Source: Agaricus subrufescens (lineage: Eukaryota > Basidiomycota > Agaricomycetes > Agaricales > Agaricaceae). Taken from it: a stretch of DNA of 64,000 bases. The position numbers and the translations under genes were made by a program. The stretch is from positions 558,001-622,000 of the forward strand of contig CM057063.1 in NCBI GenBank assembly GCA_029945375.1, read 5' to 3'. Numbering within the stretch: position 1 is the first letter of the stretch; the number at the start of each line of letters is the position of its first letter. Shown piece by piece: positions 47,530 through 58,045 of the stretch. The notes beneath the pieces are model-generated. The model had not been told where the DNA came from and ran no database searches. It saw only the letters and a list, made by a program, of their open reading frames with translations.

Positions 47530-47734
47530 TTTGACGGTAAGGAAGGTATGCACTACAATAATTTGCGATGAATATATACGCTTACATAAATTTTGAACAT
47601 TATGTACAAGGAGGGTCAGAATTCCATAAACGACTTGGGGATCGGACGTGATTGTGGTGATGATGGTGGATTGGATGGATTACCCTCAGATTTTTGAGGA
47701 TTACCTCCTCTGGTCCGGTTCACTGATGTGCGGT

Positions 47735-48060
47735 ACTATTCCAGTACCACGGCATGGTGGCACATGTGTGTCTCCGGTGACAATTTTATCAAGAATCAAA
47801 CCTACGTTAGATGCCGCACTTCCGCACCCTCAGCTCTGGGGATGTAGTGCACTAATACCGTATCATCGACACAATGCAGACCACAACGCTGGACCCTAAC
47901 AAACGAAATTCTAAGGACGACAGAAATTGTACGTGTCAATGGTCAGAGAATTGCCGAAGTTGACTAACAGCAGTGAGTAGCAAATGATCGACAGCTCAAG
48001 ATTATCTAGATTTTCTCACTGCTGTCGCGATGTGAGCTGACTTATTTTTATCTGTGTAGT
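47735..48060. repeat. Duplicated peroxygenase-upstream segment (partner 50215-50520)
   Basis: Diverged similarity to 50215-50520, with shared ATCAAGAATCAA, CAGC.GTGAGTA/GGTGGGTA and GTGA.CTGACT-type blocks in the same order. It marks the far end of the duplicated peroxygenase unit 1. Confidence 0.55.
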
Positions 48061-48500
48061 ATAGCCAATACGAGTTGATTCAGTGATTTTTTTCTTCGCT
48101 TTAACAACATACGTTTGCCGACGTACACGTATGGAATCAACAATAGACCGACCAAGTCCCACAGCCGCTGTCATTGTCGAAAAAAATGCCATCTCAGGTG
48201 ACCAAAGTCTTACACTCTGCTCCAATCCGAGGACCCTGATATTGAGCCACCTCGGCTAAGTGCTGCTTTATATGAGCTTTATGAGCTCTAAGCTGCGGCG
48301 AGAGGACGGAGCGACCTTGGTTTTCATCTCTTACTCCGGCTGACACTTCCGAAGGCACTACACGAAATTTGAGGAAGCCACTAATGTCCAATCTACATAC
48401 CCTACCTACACAACCTGTGTAATTTTATGACATCATGAAATTGAAAGACCTACGCTATCGTTCACTGTAGCACCTGCAGCATGCCGCAACCACCACGCGC
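48061..48500. other. Intergenic between peroxygenase units
   Basis: About 440 bp with only short open frames. It should contain the 3' end of peroxygenase copy 2. Nothing else is supportable. Confidence 0.4.
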
Positions 48501-49848
48501 CTATCTACCGAAAGGGAAAACTTGTGGGCATTCGGGCGAATCGATAAACTCGTAGAGGAAATTCAAGTTTCTGTTCAGACTATCTCTCAGTACGCCCTTC
48601 GGTGAGGGATATAAACCCCTAATCGTCTGATTGACAAAGTTGACGTATACCGCGCAGAAATTTTCAAAATCTCCCGAAGTAGGGTCGGGAGTGTAACTGT
48701 TGACAGTACCATTGTTCGCACCCGCAGCGACAGGATGAGCAGCAGCAACAACCTCAATCCCATCGGCCCCCACCGGTTTAGGAGCCCTGAAGAAACCTTG
48801 AGGGAATCTCATATCACGGAAGAAGCTGATAGCAGCATCAAGATTGAGCTGGCCATTTGCCTGACGGCCGTCCACGAAAAAGTTGATTGGGAATACGGAT
48901 TCCGCGTAAGCTGTTACGAAACGGGGAGACACAAATGAGAATTGGGGGTTGGTGGCGATTGAATCATGGATTCTCTGGATTCGAAGTTCGGCGGCCACTG
49001 TGAGATTGTAATTCCCAGCACCAAATCGATTACTGAAGTCTGCAAACTGGAAGAAATCAATGAGCAATTGAAGAAAAGGTTAGAAGTAGACGCTACCTCG
49101 TCCCACAATGTCTGGTTGAAGCTGTGGTTATCCCCGAAGAAAGCGTCGGCCCGAGTCATACTGGCATCGCCTATATCAATAACGCCGTTAAGCAAATATA
49201 ACGCAGCCTAAAAATATAGCTATGCACCTTCGAACACAGCGTGTGTGTCTAAGCCACCAACTATCGCGGGCGCAGGAGGATTTTTGCCGGTCTCAGCAGT
49301 TTTCCCTCCAATGCTCATCAAGTTGGTAATGGGGTTACCATCAACCAGGAACGCCGCATATGTAACAAACTTGGCAAGGGATAATTCCATGTTGAAACCT
49401 ATAAAGTTTATTTATTATTGTAACCTTACGGAAACCTCGTATCACTCACCGTGCATGGTCGCGTTGATGATCTGAGCGGGTGTAGCAATTCCATTTCGAG
49501 GCAAATACTACCGTAAACGGATGTGAATATTTGTTCGACTGATCACCATGATACAAACAAAGTACTTACGCCATGTGATGCGAGGGTATTAAGACCAGGA
49601 CATGGACCGCGCATGTCGTTAGGAGCAGCAGCCATCCATGGGTGAGCAGCATCATCAACTAATCGGGTCGATGTATCATTCTGTGGCCCTGGCGGGTTTT
49701 CTGGTGGAGCCACACGAAGTGTTGGGATAATTGCATCTATCTGTTCGGCAGACAAGCCACCGAGGGAACGATGTTGGGAGAAGGCGGCAGCCAAAGGGAT
49801 GGCCGTAACAGCTAGCACGGTGAGTTTGAAAAAACGATCCGTCAACAT
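48501..49848 (-). CDS. Unspecific peroxygenase (heme-thiolate), copy 2
   Basis: The structure is the same as copy 1: signal peptide MLTDRFFKLTVLAVTAIPLA, APNDMRGPCPGLNTLASHG with the heme-ligand Cys, HAVFEGDASMTRADAFF with EGD, and PRFVTAYAE with the R-x6-E pair. The C-terminus ends CPQVFPFGR. Five exons occupy corresponding positions, with introns near 49570-49512, 49455-49398, 49226-49172 and 49100-49050. Small indels distinguish the copies, for example a shorter intron before FADFSNRFG. A minus-strand GGATAAAAG lies near 49916 as a TATA-like element. Both copies keep every catalytic motif, so both may be active, perhaps with different substrate channels or induction. Confidence 0.92.
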
Positions 49849-51106
49849 TGTGGAGTCACAGAGAAAAGGGTATGCGGGCGATTGAAAAATCGATTGAGAA
49901 TTATGGAGTTCTTTTATCCAGTGGGATAAGCATTGTGACCGCGTGAGTATGAACTATAGTGTTCTTTTTCTCATCAACCCTTGCCGAGGCGCAGCCTGCC
50001 AATCTTCGGAAGCCGTTGTCCAAGTTTAGATTAGTGGTAGAACCGACCTTTCAGGGATCATTTGAATGGCCTACTGAATTGCAAACTCGAGGCAGAAAGG
50101 ATCTGGACCTCTTGTCAAGCGTTTGTTGAATGTACCTGATGTAACCTCACAAGTAAATGTTGCACATGGAGGCTGTGGAGGTGGAGTGAGATCGGGTACT
50201 GCGCCGAGATTATTTTAGCACCACCTCATGGTGCATATTTGTCTCCACTGACAACCTTCATCAAGAATCAACGCTACATTGAATGTTGTTCCTTCTGTGT
50301 CCCAAGCTGGGGGGAATATAATTCCATCCCAGTGTCCTACCAATCGACATATCAAAGAGACGCGCTTCCAAGAATGATAGAGACTGCGCAAGTTAACAGC
50401 TGGAAGGTTGCCAAAATTATCAGCGGTGGGTAATAAATTGGTCACAAGTCAAGACTGTCTCGATTTTTCACCTCTGTCGATTGTGATTTGAGCCGACTGT
50501 GTTATATTGCAGATTCTCAACTCACGTGAGGAGAGCCAACAGGAGGACAGGACAAGTTCCACCGTTGATGTTGCTGTCAAGCCTATGTCAGTACATAACA
50601 AGACTAAACCTTCTGCGAACTGTCCATTAAATCCGAATCGAATGTCCAACTCGGCATCCCCAGAAAAATCTTGTTCGTTGGCTGAGCTGAGAACGCTGAA
50701 GATGTAAGAGCTCACTAGATAACTTCACGTTGTTTAGCCATCAATGTTGGACTAAAAATCCAGTACTGCGCATGATAAAGTAAGTCATTACGACTATAGA
50801 TTCACGTAATCAAAAAATCGGCCCGATTTTTGAACATGAACTTAACCTCTTATAGTAAATACGTTAAGGCGGAACAACATTTTTGCTCTTGGTGTCGAGA
50901 TGCGTAGATGAGGTGAGGTTAACTGGGTTAAGGTGAGGTCCCAGTAGAATGAGATGCGGAGTAAGCGCGAGAGTTAGGCCCTGGCAAGAACGACCGGCTC
51001 CCGGGCCTGGCAGAGTGACTTTCCGGCGCCAACTTCGGCAAACTTTCACTTTGATGCCAGCGATCCATGGAACTGCGAAGGCACGAAGCAATCACTTAAA
51101 TGAGTG
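49849..51106. promoter_or_regulatory. Upstream region of peroxygenase copy 2 and gene-free DNA
   Basis: The first 670 bp pair with the split upstream region of copy 1. From about 50521 to 51106 only short, featureless frames occur. No gene is supported. Confidence 0.45.
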
Positions 51107-51412
51107 TTAAGAAAACATAATCGAGGCGTCGAGCCGCCGTAGCAGCTGAGAAAAAAGAGGACTGACACTTTGTGATGCGCTGTCAAAGACATTTAGTGAC
51201 TCTCCTCCGTCGCTGTCGGTCTTAGTTGCTCTATCTCCGCAAAGATGAGTTGTACATGAAGATGTTTCATTCGTGGTCCGTATGCGAGGCATGACTTTAT
51301 ATTTTCCAGATATGCAGGCCGCAAATAATTCACTCTTGTAATCCAAACCCTTGCAATCGAGGATGAAACGATCACCCTCAAGGCGAGCGATGAACACGAA
51401 ATGATTAGGCAT
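51107..51412 (-). CDS. Small orphan ORF (101 aa)
   Basis: A single frame from ATG at 51412 to TAA near 51107. It starts MPNHFVFIARLEGDRFILDC and has a Ser/Asp-rich second half. A TATA-like ATTTATATG (minus strand) lies about 30 bp upstream. No family, signal peptide or splice partner is recognised. It could be a species-specific small protein or a chance frame. Confidence 0.3.
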   Translation of the reverse strand: MPNHFVFIARLEGDRFILDCKGLDYKSELFAACISGKYKVMPRIRTTNETSSCTTHLCGDRATKTDSDGGESLNVFDSASQSVSPLFSQLLRRLDASIMFS

Positions 51413-51756
51413 GCACAGCCACTGATGCTTCCGGTCATATAAATAGGACGACCAATGATGATCTAGTTATCTTTAGTCGAGTTATCTAATCAGTGATTGT
51501 GTCACGCAAATCACAGGGGTAAATATATATAAACCGTGTACCTTGAATTTGTGGTCGAAGTCAATAACACATGCTAGAGGCTTAATCATAGTATACTGAA
51601 AAATGTAATATAGTGGTACAACATATGGGCACTATAGGGGCACCTGTACCGTCACAGCGTCACACCCACGATAGGCCGGTGACTTGACAGCACAGTTGAC
51701 TGCTCAAATTTGACATCACTTTGCCCGCCGTGTAACATCCTCTCCTTCAAATCAAT

Positions 51757-52314
51757 ATGACTGAAATACCAAAATACTCTACCTTCATCCCCCCACTAAT
51801 GAGAACAATGGACGATGAATTTTCCCGAGATCTTAATGCCGTCAATGAGATTAAAGAGGAAGACGCAGCGGTAGACTCAGACTATGTCAACATCCAAGAG
51901 GAAATTAACATACCCCTCGTTAACTATGGCGAGTAACCGCTAATTCTGTACTCTCCGGTTTACCCAGCTTTAATGACACGCGTTCATATAGTTAGCGATC
52001 CAGTTACTTTCTCCAAGAGTCCGGTGGACCAAGCCCAAACACCATCATCATCAATAGACAACCTAAGTAACACTCTATCGTTTCCCTTCCGCTTGAACAA
52101 TCCAGAATTGAAAATCTCTCCAGATGAGGAGGTTTTATCAGCTCCCCCAGAAGCCTCTTTAGAAGGAATCGCGGAACAAATAACAGCAATGAGGGCAGAA
52201 ATCCAAGCAGATTTGGATGCTCTACGAGCAGAATTAGGCAACATAAGGGCAAATTTTAAAGTATTTCAAGCCATTGTTGCGAGTCAACGTAAAGAACTCC
52301 ACGATGGGCATTAA
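51757..52314 (+). CDS. Small two-exon coiled-coil protein (about 164 aa)
   Basis: Exon 1 (51757-51932) starts MTEIPKYSTFIPPLMRTMDD and is acidic. A 63-nt intron (GTAACC...GTTAG, 51933-51995) joins it to exon 2 (51996-52314); the total is divisible by three. The C-terminal third (about residues 120-160) is a heptad-patterned helix (EIQADLDALRAELGNI). The middle is Ser/Pro-rich. No family is recognised. The spliced frame and coiled coil favour a real gene, but this is unconfirmed. Confidence 0.45.
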
Positions 52315-52661
52315 CAAAGGATCTTATCGTCGTCCATCAAAAGTCGTAAATTCCCACATGTCGCCGCTCTGGGAATTGCAGTCACCTGCTCATCTGTGGA
52401 ATGACGTGTAACGGAAGTGTAGCGACCTCCCTAGAGGAAGTGGGAAAAGAGTTGAATGAGAAATCGACACCCTTTCCAGGCGTTTTATGAGGCGGGATCG
52501 TGATCTGGAGCTTAGAAGAGAAAAAAAATCGATGGTAGTCTTGGGGGGGATGGCTCATTATCAAGAAAACCAAAAATACAGATGGATGTATGCAAGGGAT
52601 TACAAATGAGTCCAGGGGGAGCACGAGTAGTCGTCATCATCATTATCGAAAGATTCATCAT

Positions 52662-54649
52662 CTATTTCAATGCCTTTTTCATTTTCTATAATAAGATAAA
52701 TAGCAGATCCATCAATAAAGCGATGAAAGAACTCAGAAACAAAAAACGCACTTGTTCCATCTCATTCAAATCATCTGTCTCAATCCTAATAATTTCCTTC
52801 CCCAATGCCTGTTCAATCTGGTTCATATACGACCAAGTCTTTTGGTCATGCACGAAATTGATAGAAATGCCTTTACGTCCGAATCGTCCAGTTCGACCTA
52901 CAAGGAACAACAGTGTGGACTGGGTTAGCGCAATTTCGAGGAATGAAACGCGGAGACGCACCAATACGGTGTAAATATGTTTCGACATCTGGTTCGGTAC
53001 TATCCTTGCCACGTTCATTCATCAAGGGTATGTCATAATTGACAACCATGTTGACTTGAAGAATATCAATACCACGAGCTATGACATTGGTCGTGATGAG
53101 GACCTAACAGAGTTCATTAGATTTGATTCTTGGAGCGTATGTATATACTTGTACTAACCTTGTCTTTTCCTTGTCTGAAAGCATCGATAATGGTATCACG
53201 TTCGCTAGCATCTTTTGCACCATGTAATGAAGCAACTTTATGTCCTTCTGCAGTCATTCTCTGAGATATCCTATCTGCCGTATGTCGGTGCTAACACCAG
53301 AGTTAGTAACGCTGTACTTTTGCAAACAATGAAAGCTCACTTTGCAAAATATTATACTCTGCCCGATAGTCAACAACGAGTATAATGATACCAGAATATC
53401 ATATTTGTGTTCCTCATCGCGGCAATCCATGTAGAACTGTCGGATATTGCTAACACTGAGCTCATTTTTCCGAAGTTCAATCTTGTTTGCGTCAGGAGCG
53501 AACTTCGATGCGAATCTGCGGACATGGTCGGGGAATGTGGCGGAAAAGAGAATGATCTGCATTTTGACTGTACGAGGAATCATGCTGCACAACTTAGACA
53601 CCAGTATAGGTAGGATGAGAAGGGGAGCGCACTTTTTGACACGTAGGGTCTGGTCGCCGAGACCGTCCTGGTCCAACATGTTATCAGCCTCGTCGAGCAC
53701 GAAGACCTTGATATTTGCGACATCGATAACCTAAATGCGGGGTGAGGTCTGGATGGATGATTTGGTTGCACTATACGCGCCTTGCGTCTAATGAGATCAG
53801 TCATCGTCCCTGGTGTACCCACGATGATCTGGGCAGAAACGCTGGTAGCATCCCTGGGGAGATTATCCTTGATCGCATATTCGGTCTGTACGCTGGTGAA
53901 TTTGCCCATCTGATTGATGACCGACATGATCTGTCGGGCAAGTTCACGGGACGGGGCTAGACACAGTGCCTGAAAATCAGGGTGTCAGGGCGAGCGAGAT
54001 TGATAAGGGTCAGAAAACGGACTTGGGGTTTGTGAAGCTCGTAGTCTACGCGACTTAGCATGGTGAGAACAAAGGCGGCAGTCTTGCCTGTGCCAGACTG
54101 CGATTGGCCGATCATGTTGGTTGGTCTGTGGGGGATGAGTGGCGTGGCGATGGGGGAGGGAGTGGCTCATACGGATTGGAGAGGAGGAGGGGGAGGGCAC
54201 GTTCCTGGATCTTGGAGGGTTTGGAGAAGCCCATGTCGTATATTCCCTTGAGCAGGTCGGCGTGGCTGTGGCATAGAGAGGTGAGGAACGCGGTGGACGA
54301 GAAAAAAGAGGCGACGGACAGGCCGAGCTCCTCAAAGGTCTTTGCGCTGTAGAGCGGGGAGTCTGGGTTTCCCTGCTGATCGGCAAGGGTGACCTAGAGG
54401 GGGCATAAGCGGGTGCGGCGGGGACGGCGGCGGGACGCACGTTGACATCGAAGGTAGAGTTTATGAGATCGCTGTCGAGGTCTGTTATCTGCGTTTAGCT
54501 GCGCACACGAGCGGCACGGACCACGCACTCTTCTTCTTCTCGCCGTCGCTGCTGGGCTCGTCGGCGGGCTTGGGCTTGGGCTTGGGCTCGTCGGCGGGGT
54601 CGACGGGGTTGTAGAACCCGTCCGCGTCCTTCTGCATGGTCGAGGACAT
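52662..54649 (-). CDS. DBP5: DEAD-box RNA helicase Dbp5 (mRNA export)
   Basis: The start at 54649 gives [20 protein letters not shown] with a Pro/Lys-rich tail. Further exons encode [22 protein letters not shown] and [16 protein letters not shown] (Q motif). Motif I is [10 protein letters not shown], then [10 protein letters not shown], motif [15 protein letters not shown], motif [11 protein letters not shown], motif [10 protein letters not shown] and motif [15 protein letters not shown]. The C-terminus is MEQ-KMKKALK after the last intron, ending with TAG at 52662. At least seven introns are needed. The DLDS-type N-terminal segment and [10 protein letters not shown] are typical of Dbp5/DDX19. 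Dbp5 remodels mRNPs at the cytoplasmic face of the nuclear pore, removing export factors such as Mex67, whose gene is 18 kb away. Confidence 0.92.
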
Positions 54650-54676
54650 TGGGGCTTGTTGTCGGCTGTTTGGCCC
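54650..54676. promoter_or_regulatory. 27-bp divergent spacer between DBP5 and POF1-like start codons
   Basis: The minus-strand ATG of DBP5 ends at 54649 and the first plus-strand ATG of the neighbour is at 54677. Both promoters and leaders must overlap the other gene's coding region, or one or both proteins start further inside. Confidence 0.7.
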
Positions 54677-55480
54677 ATGGCTCTTTCGCGCGTGCAGCAG
54701 GGCCTCGCCCGCGCCGAGCTCGTCCTCCTGCCCCACCCCCGCTGGCCCCTCCCGCCGTCCGCCGCGCCCCCCCGCCTCCGCATCGCCGTCCTCGACGCCT
54801 CCTTCAACCCCCCCACCAACGCCCATCTCGCCCTCCTCAACGCCCCCGGCGACTATGACGCAAAGCTCCTCCTTCTCTCCCTCCGCAACGCGGACAAGGC
54901 CCTCAAGCCCACCGACGCGACCCATGCTCAGCGGCTGGAGATGATGCGTCTTCTCGCGCAACACGTCCACCCGTCACCCACGATTGTCGCAGTGGGAGTC
55001 ATCAATGAACCCACATTCGTTGGAAAGTCTACTCTCCTCCTCGATTTCCTCCGTTCCCACCTCAGATCCCTCCGGGTGGAGGACAGCGTCCAGCTCGAGC
55101 TCTCTTTTCTCCTTGGCCTCGATACCTTGGAGCGCCTCGTTGCGCCTCGATACTATCCATCAGAAGCTGAGATGCTCGTTGCCCTCAGACGCTTTCTATC
55201 TCCTGCCGAGGACAATTCTCGCGTCGTTTGTGCCATGAGGAACCAGCCCTCTTCCTCCCCATCTGTTGACGATAAACTCGGGTTGGCGAAAGAGTTTATC
55301 GACAGCGGGAGGGTGACCATGATCAACATCGGGGACGATGAAAGCACATACAGCAGCACCGCTGTGCGTAATGCCGTCAAGGAGCTTGGTTCAAGTGAGG
55401 AAGCGAGGAAGAAATGGGAAATGTATGTTCCGGGAAGCATCGCCGATTTTATCCAGCGTGAAAGGTTATACGTTGGCTGA
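54677..55480 (+). CDS. POF1: POF1-like nicotinamide-nucleotide adenylyltransferase family protein
   Basis: A single-exon gene of 267 aa starting MALSRVQQGLARAELV. The nucleotidyltransferase fold begins LRIAVLDASFNPPTNAHLAL, the position of the (H/T)xGH-type ATP-binding motif, here TNAH. The C-terminal STYSSTAVRNAVKEL corresponds to the ISSTxxR motif. In between are LLLLSLRNADKAL and the typical LLGLDTLERL..PRYYP segment. This matches the fungal Pof1 branch of NMN adenylyltransferase-like enzymes, which transfer AMP to nicotinamide mononucleotide. The enzymatic role is inferred from the family. It is divergent from DBP5 with a 27-bp gap. Confidence 0.75.
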   Translation: MALSRVQQGLARAELVLLPHPRWPLPPSAAPPRLRIAVLDASFNPPTNAHLALLNAPGDYDAKLLLLSLRNADKALKPTDATHAQRLEMMRLLAQHVHPSPTIVAVGVINEPTFVGKSTLLLDFLRSHLRSLRVEDSVQLELSFLLGLDTLERLVAPRYYPSEAEMLVALRRFLSPAEDNSRVVCAMRNQPSSSPSVDDKLGLAKEFIDSGRVTMINIGDDESTYSSTAVRNAVKELGSSEEARKKWEMYVPGSIADFIQRERLYVG

Positions 55481-55691
55481 GTCCATTAGTGAGCCCCTTC
55501 GATTTGTCACCCCTGACTGCCACTGAACGATATGCAGCTTTCTATACCGCAAATATACAAAGATATTGTGCCTTGAGAACCGCCGGCTCGTATTGGTTTA
55601 GAGTAATCAAGCCCGAGTTTGGAATATTTTCCCATCATAGTACCTATCCTTAAGCCGATGTAACCACGCCAGTTTTGCCCATGCCACATCA

Positions 55692-57128
55692 ATGCCCACT
55701 CTCCAAGATCTACCAAACGAAAATATACTAGAAATCATTCGATGTGTGAGTCATCAAACCAACGTTCGTAGCTGTCACAATAATGCCCTATTCAGTGTAA
55801 ATCTACAAACTTAAAGGGCATCACCAAGGATACCCTTTGCAACCTTCGACTCGTCTCGCGACATCTCAGTGTGCTCGTTTGCCCTGTCCTTTTCGCGACA
55901 GTCCGTCTTGAATTTGAGGACACCGACCACTTCCTGAGAACAAAAGATCATTCAAGGTGTCATGGGATCATTGTAGCCCTTGCTACTTGTTCCACGACGG
56001 TGTTTGAACATACGAAGAAGCTTGTCCTGCGTACCGAAAAGCTTTTTCGGACACATGAGGGTACAAGACCCGGTATCACTCAGACGAAGAGGTATCTCAA
56101 CGAAAGAATATTCGATATCATTTCCACCCTTAAATGCCTGCAAAATATCGAGTAAGCTCTTTCGCATTTGCAATCTTTGTTGAACCTCAATGTGCCCTAG
56201 GTACTTCTACAATCCAATTCTTGATCCCCAAGACTTCGCCACTAATCTCATGCACGCCTTGGCCACACTTCCTTCCTTTGCAAACCTCGGCATCCGCTTC
56301 ATCGACAGCGGGGGCTGGCATACAAATATACCCCAATCAATCACACTCCAACCCCTTTCTAATCTCCTAGTCCTCCGAATATTCTGGGGTTCAACTAAAC
56401 CTAAAGCACTCTTCCTCGAAATCGCTTCGCTCCTTGCCAGATGTCCCAATTTGACCGAGTTTGTTCTTGGTCAAATGTACACGAGAGGCGTTTCATTACA
56501 TCAAATCTTTCAAGACGTCGACAAGATGAAGACGGAGTGGAAACTAGAGAAACTTACATTGAAGGGTGTGATAGTTACACCTGAGGACATAAAACAACAC
56601 ATCCGTCACTTCAGACATCTTTCTTACCTTGAAATCTTCGTCAATAATGACCCGAGAGCGTCTACGACTTTTGGTCAAATCTGTAGTATCCTTCAAGAAA
56701 ATGCGATATTCTTGAAAGGCGTATCGACAGACCATCCCGAAGATCCCCTTCTAGTCCCGTACCTCTCCTCCTACTCTGGACTAACAAAACTCTGCTTACA
56801 CATCGAAGACAGCCAATTCGAATCCGAAATCGAATCCAAAATTATTGATTCAATTTATACACATGTCATACCGAACCATTCTTCGACCCTCGAACATTTG
56901 AAGATGGGGTCTAAGGAATTTAAGGTGTGGGGCGAGATACCGAAGAGGGCACATTTGGTTGGGTTGGTGAGGTGTAGGAATTTGGTGGTGTTGGATGTAC
57001 ATTCGAAGGTGCGTATTGAGGAGTTGAGAGAGGGATGGGAGAGGGGATGGGATTCTTATTTGGAGAGTTTGAATGTGAGGTCGTCGTTTGAGATTATGCT
57101 TGATAGAATCCGGAGGGTTAATATATAG
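55692..57128 (+). CDS. F-box-type protein with LRR-like C-terminal region
   Basis: Exon 1 (55692-55745) encodes MPTLQDLPNENILEIIRC, the first half of an F-box. An intron of about 70 nt (GTGAGT...AAAG) leads to ITKDTLCNLRLVSRHLSVLV. A second intron (56153-56200, GTAAGC...CCTAG) joins to EYFYNPILDPQDF. The rest, about 310 residues, has irregular leucine-rich spacing (LSNLLVLRIFWGS, LEKLTLKGVI, LSYLEIFVNN) and ends at TAA 57128. F-box proteins recruit targets to SCF ubiquitin ligases; the large fungal family of this type has mostly unknown substrates. Confidence 0.72.
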
Positions 57129-57932
57129 GTTTTTTTTCGTGGACTCTTGGATTTGAGAAACTTTGATTGTTCTGAGAAAAACGAAACTCAGTTAGCAGCA
57201 ATGTGTCTGTTGGGGTTCTTGATCTTTAGGGAAGATAGGCTGTCACATCAGTTTTGGTTGTTCGGATTCTTTGATAAGCATTTGGGCACTACAACTGAAA
57301 CGTTGGACGTTGGAGCTTTGGTAACCGTATTTCGTTGCTGCGCTACTGGGTTATGAGCGAAGCTAAATGAACAACTTTACTGATCGGGGTAGGTAATTAA
57401 GTCTATTCTTGGTGACTTCCGATGCTTTACAGTCGGGTCACACAGCCTATTGAAACAAAGTCAAACTTCACGATTGAGCATCAACATCGCTTTTGCATGA
57501 ACCCAAAACATGAAGACACCAGCCGCAGCTCGATAAAGCCACTTCAGAATTCTAAAAACAAGCAAAAACACACCGTGACTCCCGTATTAAGACTCGGGGT
57601 GCAGTGCCTTGACAACTTCATCTTTTAATGAGACAAGTGGCCCGATATAAGATTCTCGTAAGAATCCCGCAGCGCTATTACAGTGGAGCATTGACTCCAC
57701 TTCGACGACGGCCTTAACTTTTCGGTACTAATTCGTGTTTTGGTTGTTATGTCTTTTGGTAATTTTTGGTATATATCTTAATATGATGTGCTACGGTGGA
57801 GCAAGGATTGTGTATCAACCCACATTGTGCGCTCATGGAGCGGATTAAAGTCCAATGTTACAGAAAGTGTATCGCCGGCGCATAGCGATAGTACTCCAAT
57901 TCTAAATTACACCTGCACCGATTTTTTGAAGA
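57129..57932. other. Intergenic, no gene seen
   Basis: About 800 bp with only short frames lacking motifs. It ends at a TATA box for the downstream secreted-protein gene. Confidence 0.45.
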
Positions 57933-57940
57933 TATATAAA
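57933..57940 (+). promoter_or_regulatory. TATA box of the secreted-protein gene
   Basis: TATATAAA lies 105 bp before the ATG at 58046, followed by a pyrimidine-rich leader (CCTTCAAATCACAATGG around the start). The placement suits a strong, regulated fungal promoter. Confidence 0.6.
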
Positions 57941-58045
57941 AGCCTCTGTCGAGTGAGGAGGTTTCTTTAACTGAGCAGGCCCTCTTATTTCTACTGAACA
58001 AAACCCACTCTACTAGTACAAACCAGACACTACCTTCAAATCACA

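Larger units (their letters stand above)
45480..47730. mobile_element. About 2.2 kb of extra DNA splitting a duplicated peroxygenase flank
   Basis: Upstream of copy 2, sequence runs directly from the GAGTGAGATC block to the CATCAAGAATCAA block. Upstream of copy 1, these are separated by about 2.2 kb. The extra DNA is AT-rich. It has a TATATAAAGG motif near 46209 followed by a pyrimidine-rich stretch (46255-46440), an organisation reminiscent of an LTR. It contains a 112-codon plus-strand frame (45897-46232) without recognisable domains. No transposase or reverse transcriptase is visible. It may be a non-autonomous element, or the other copy may have suffered a deletion. Confidence 0.35.
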
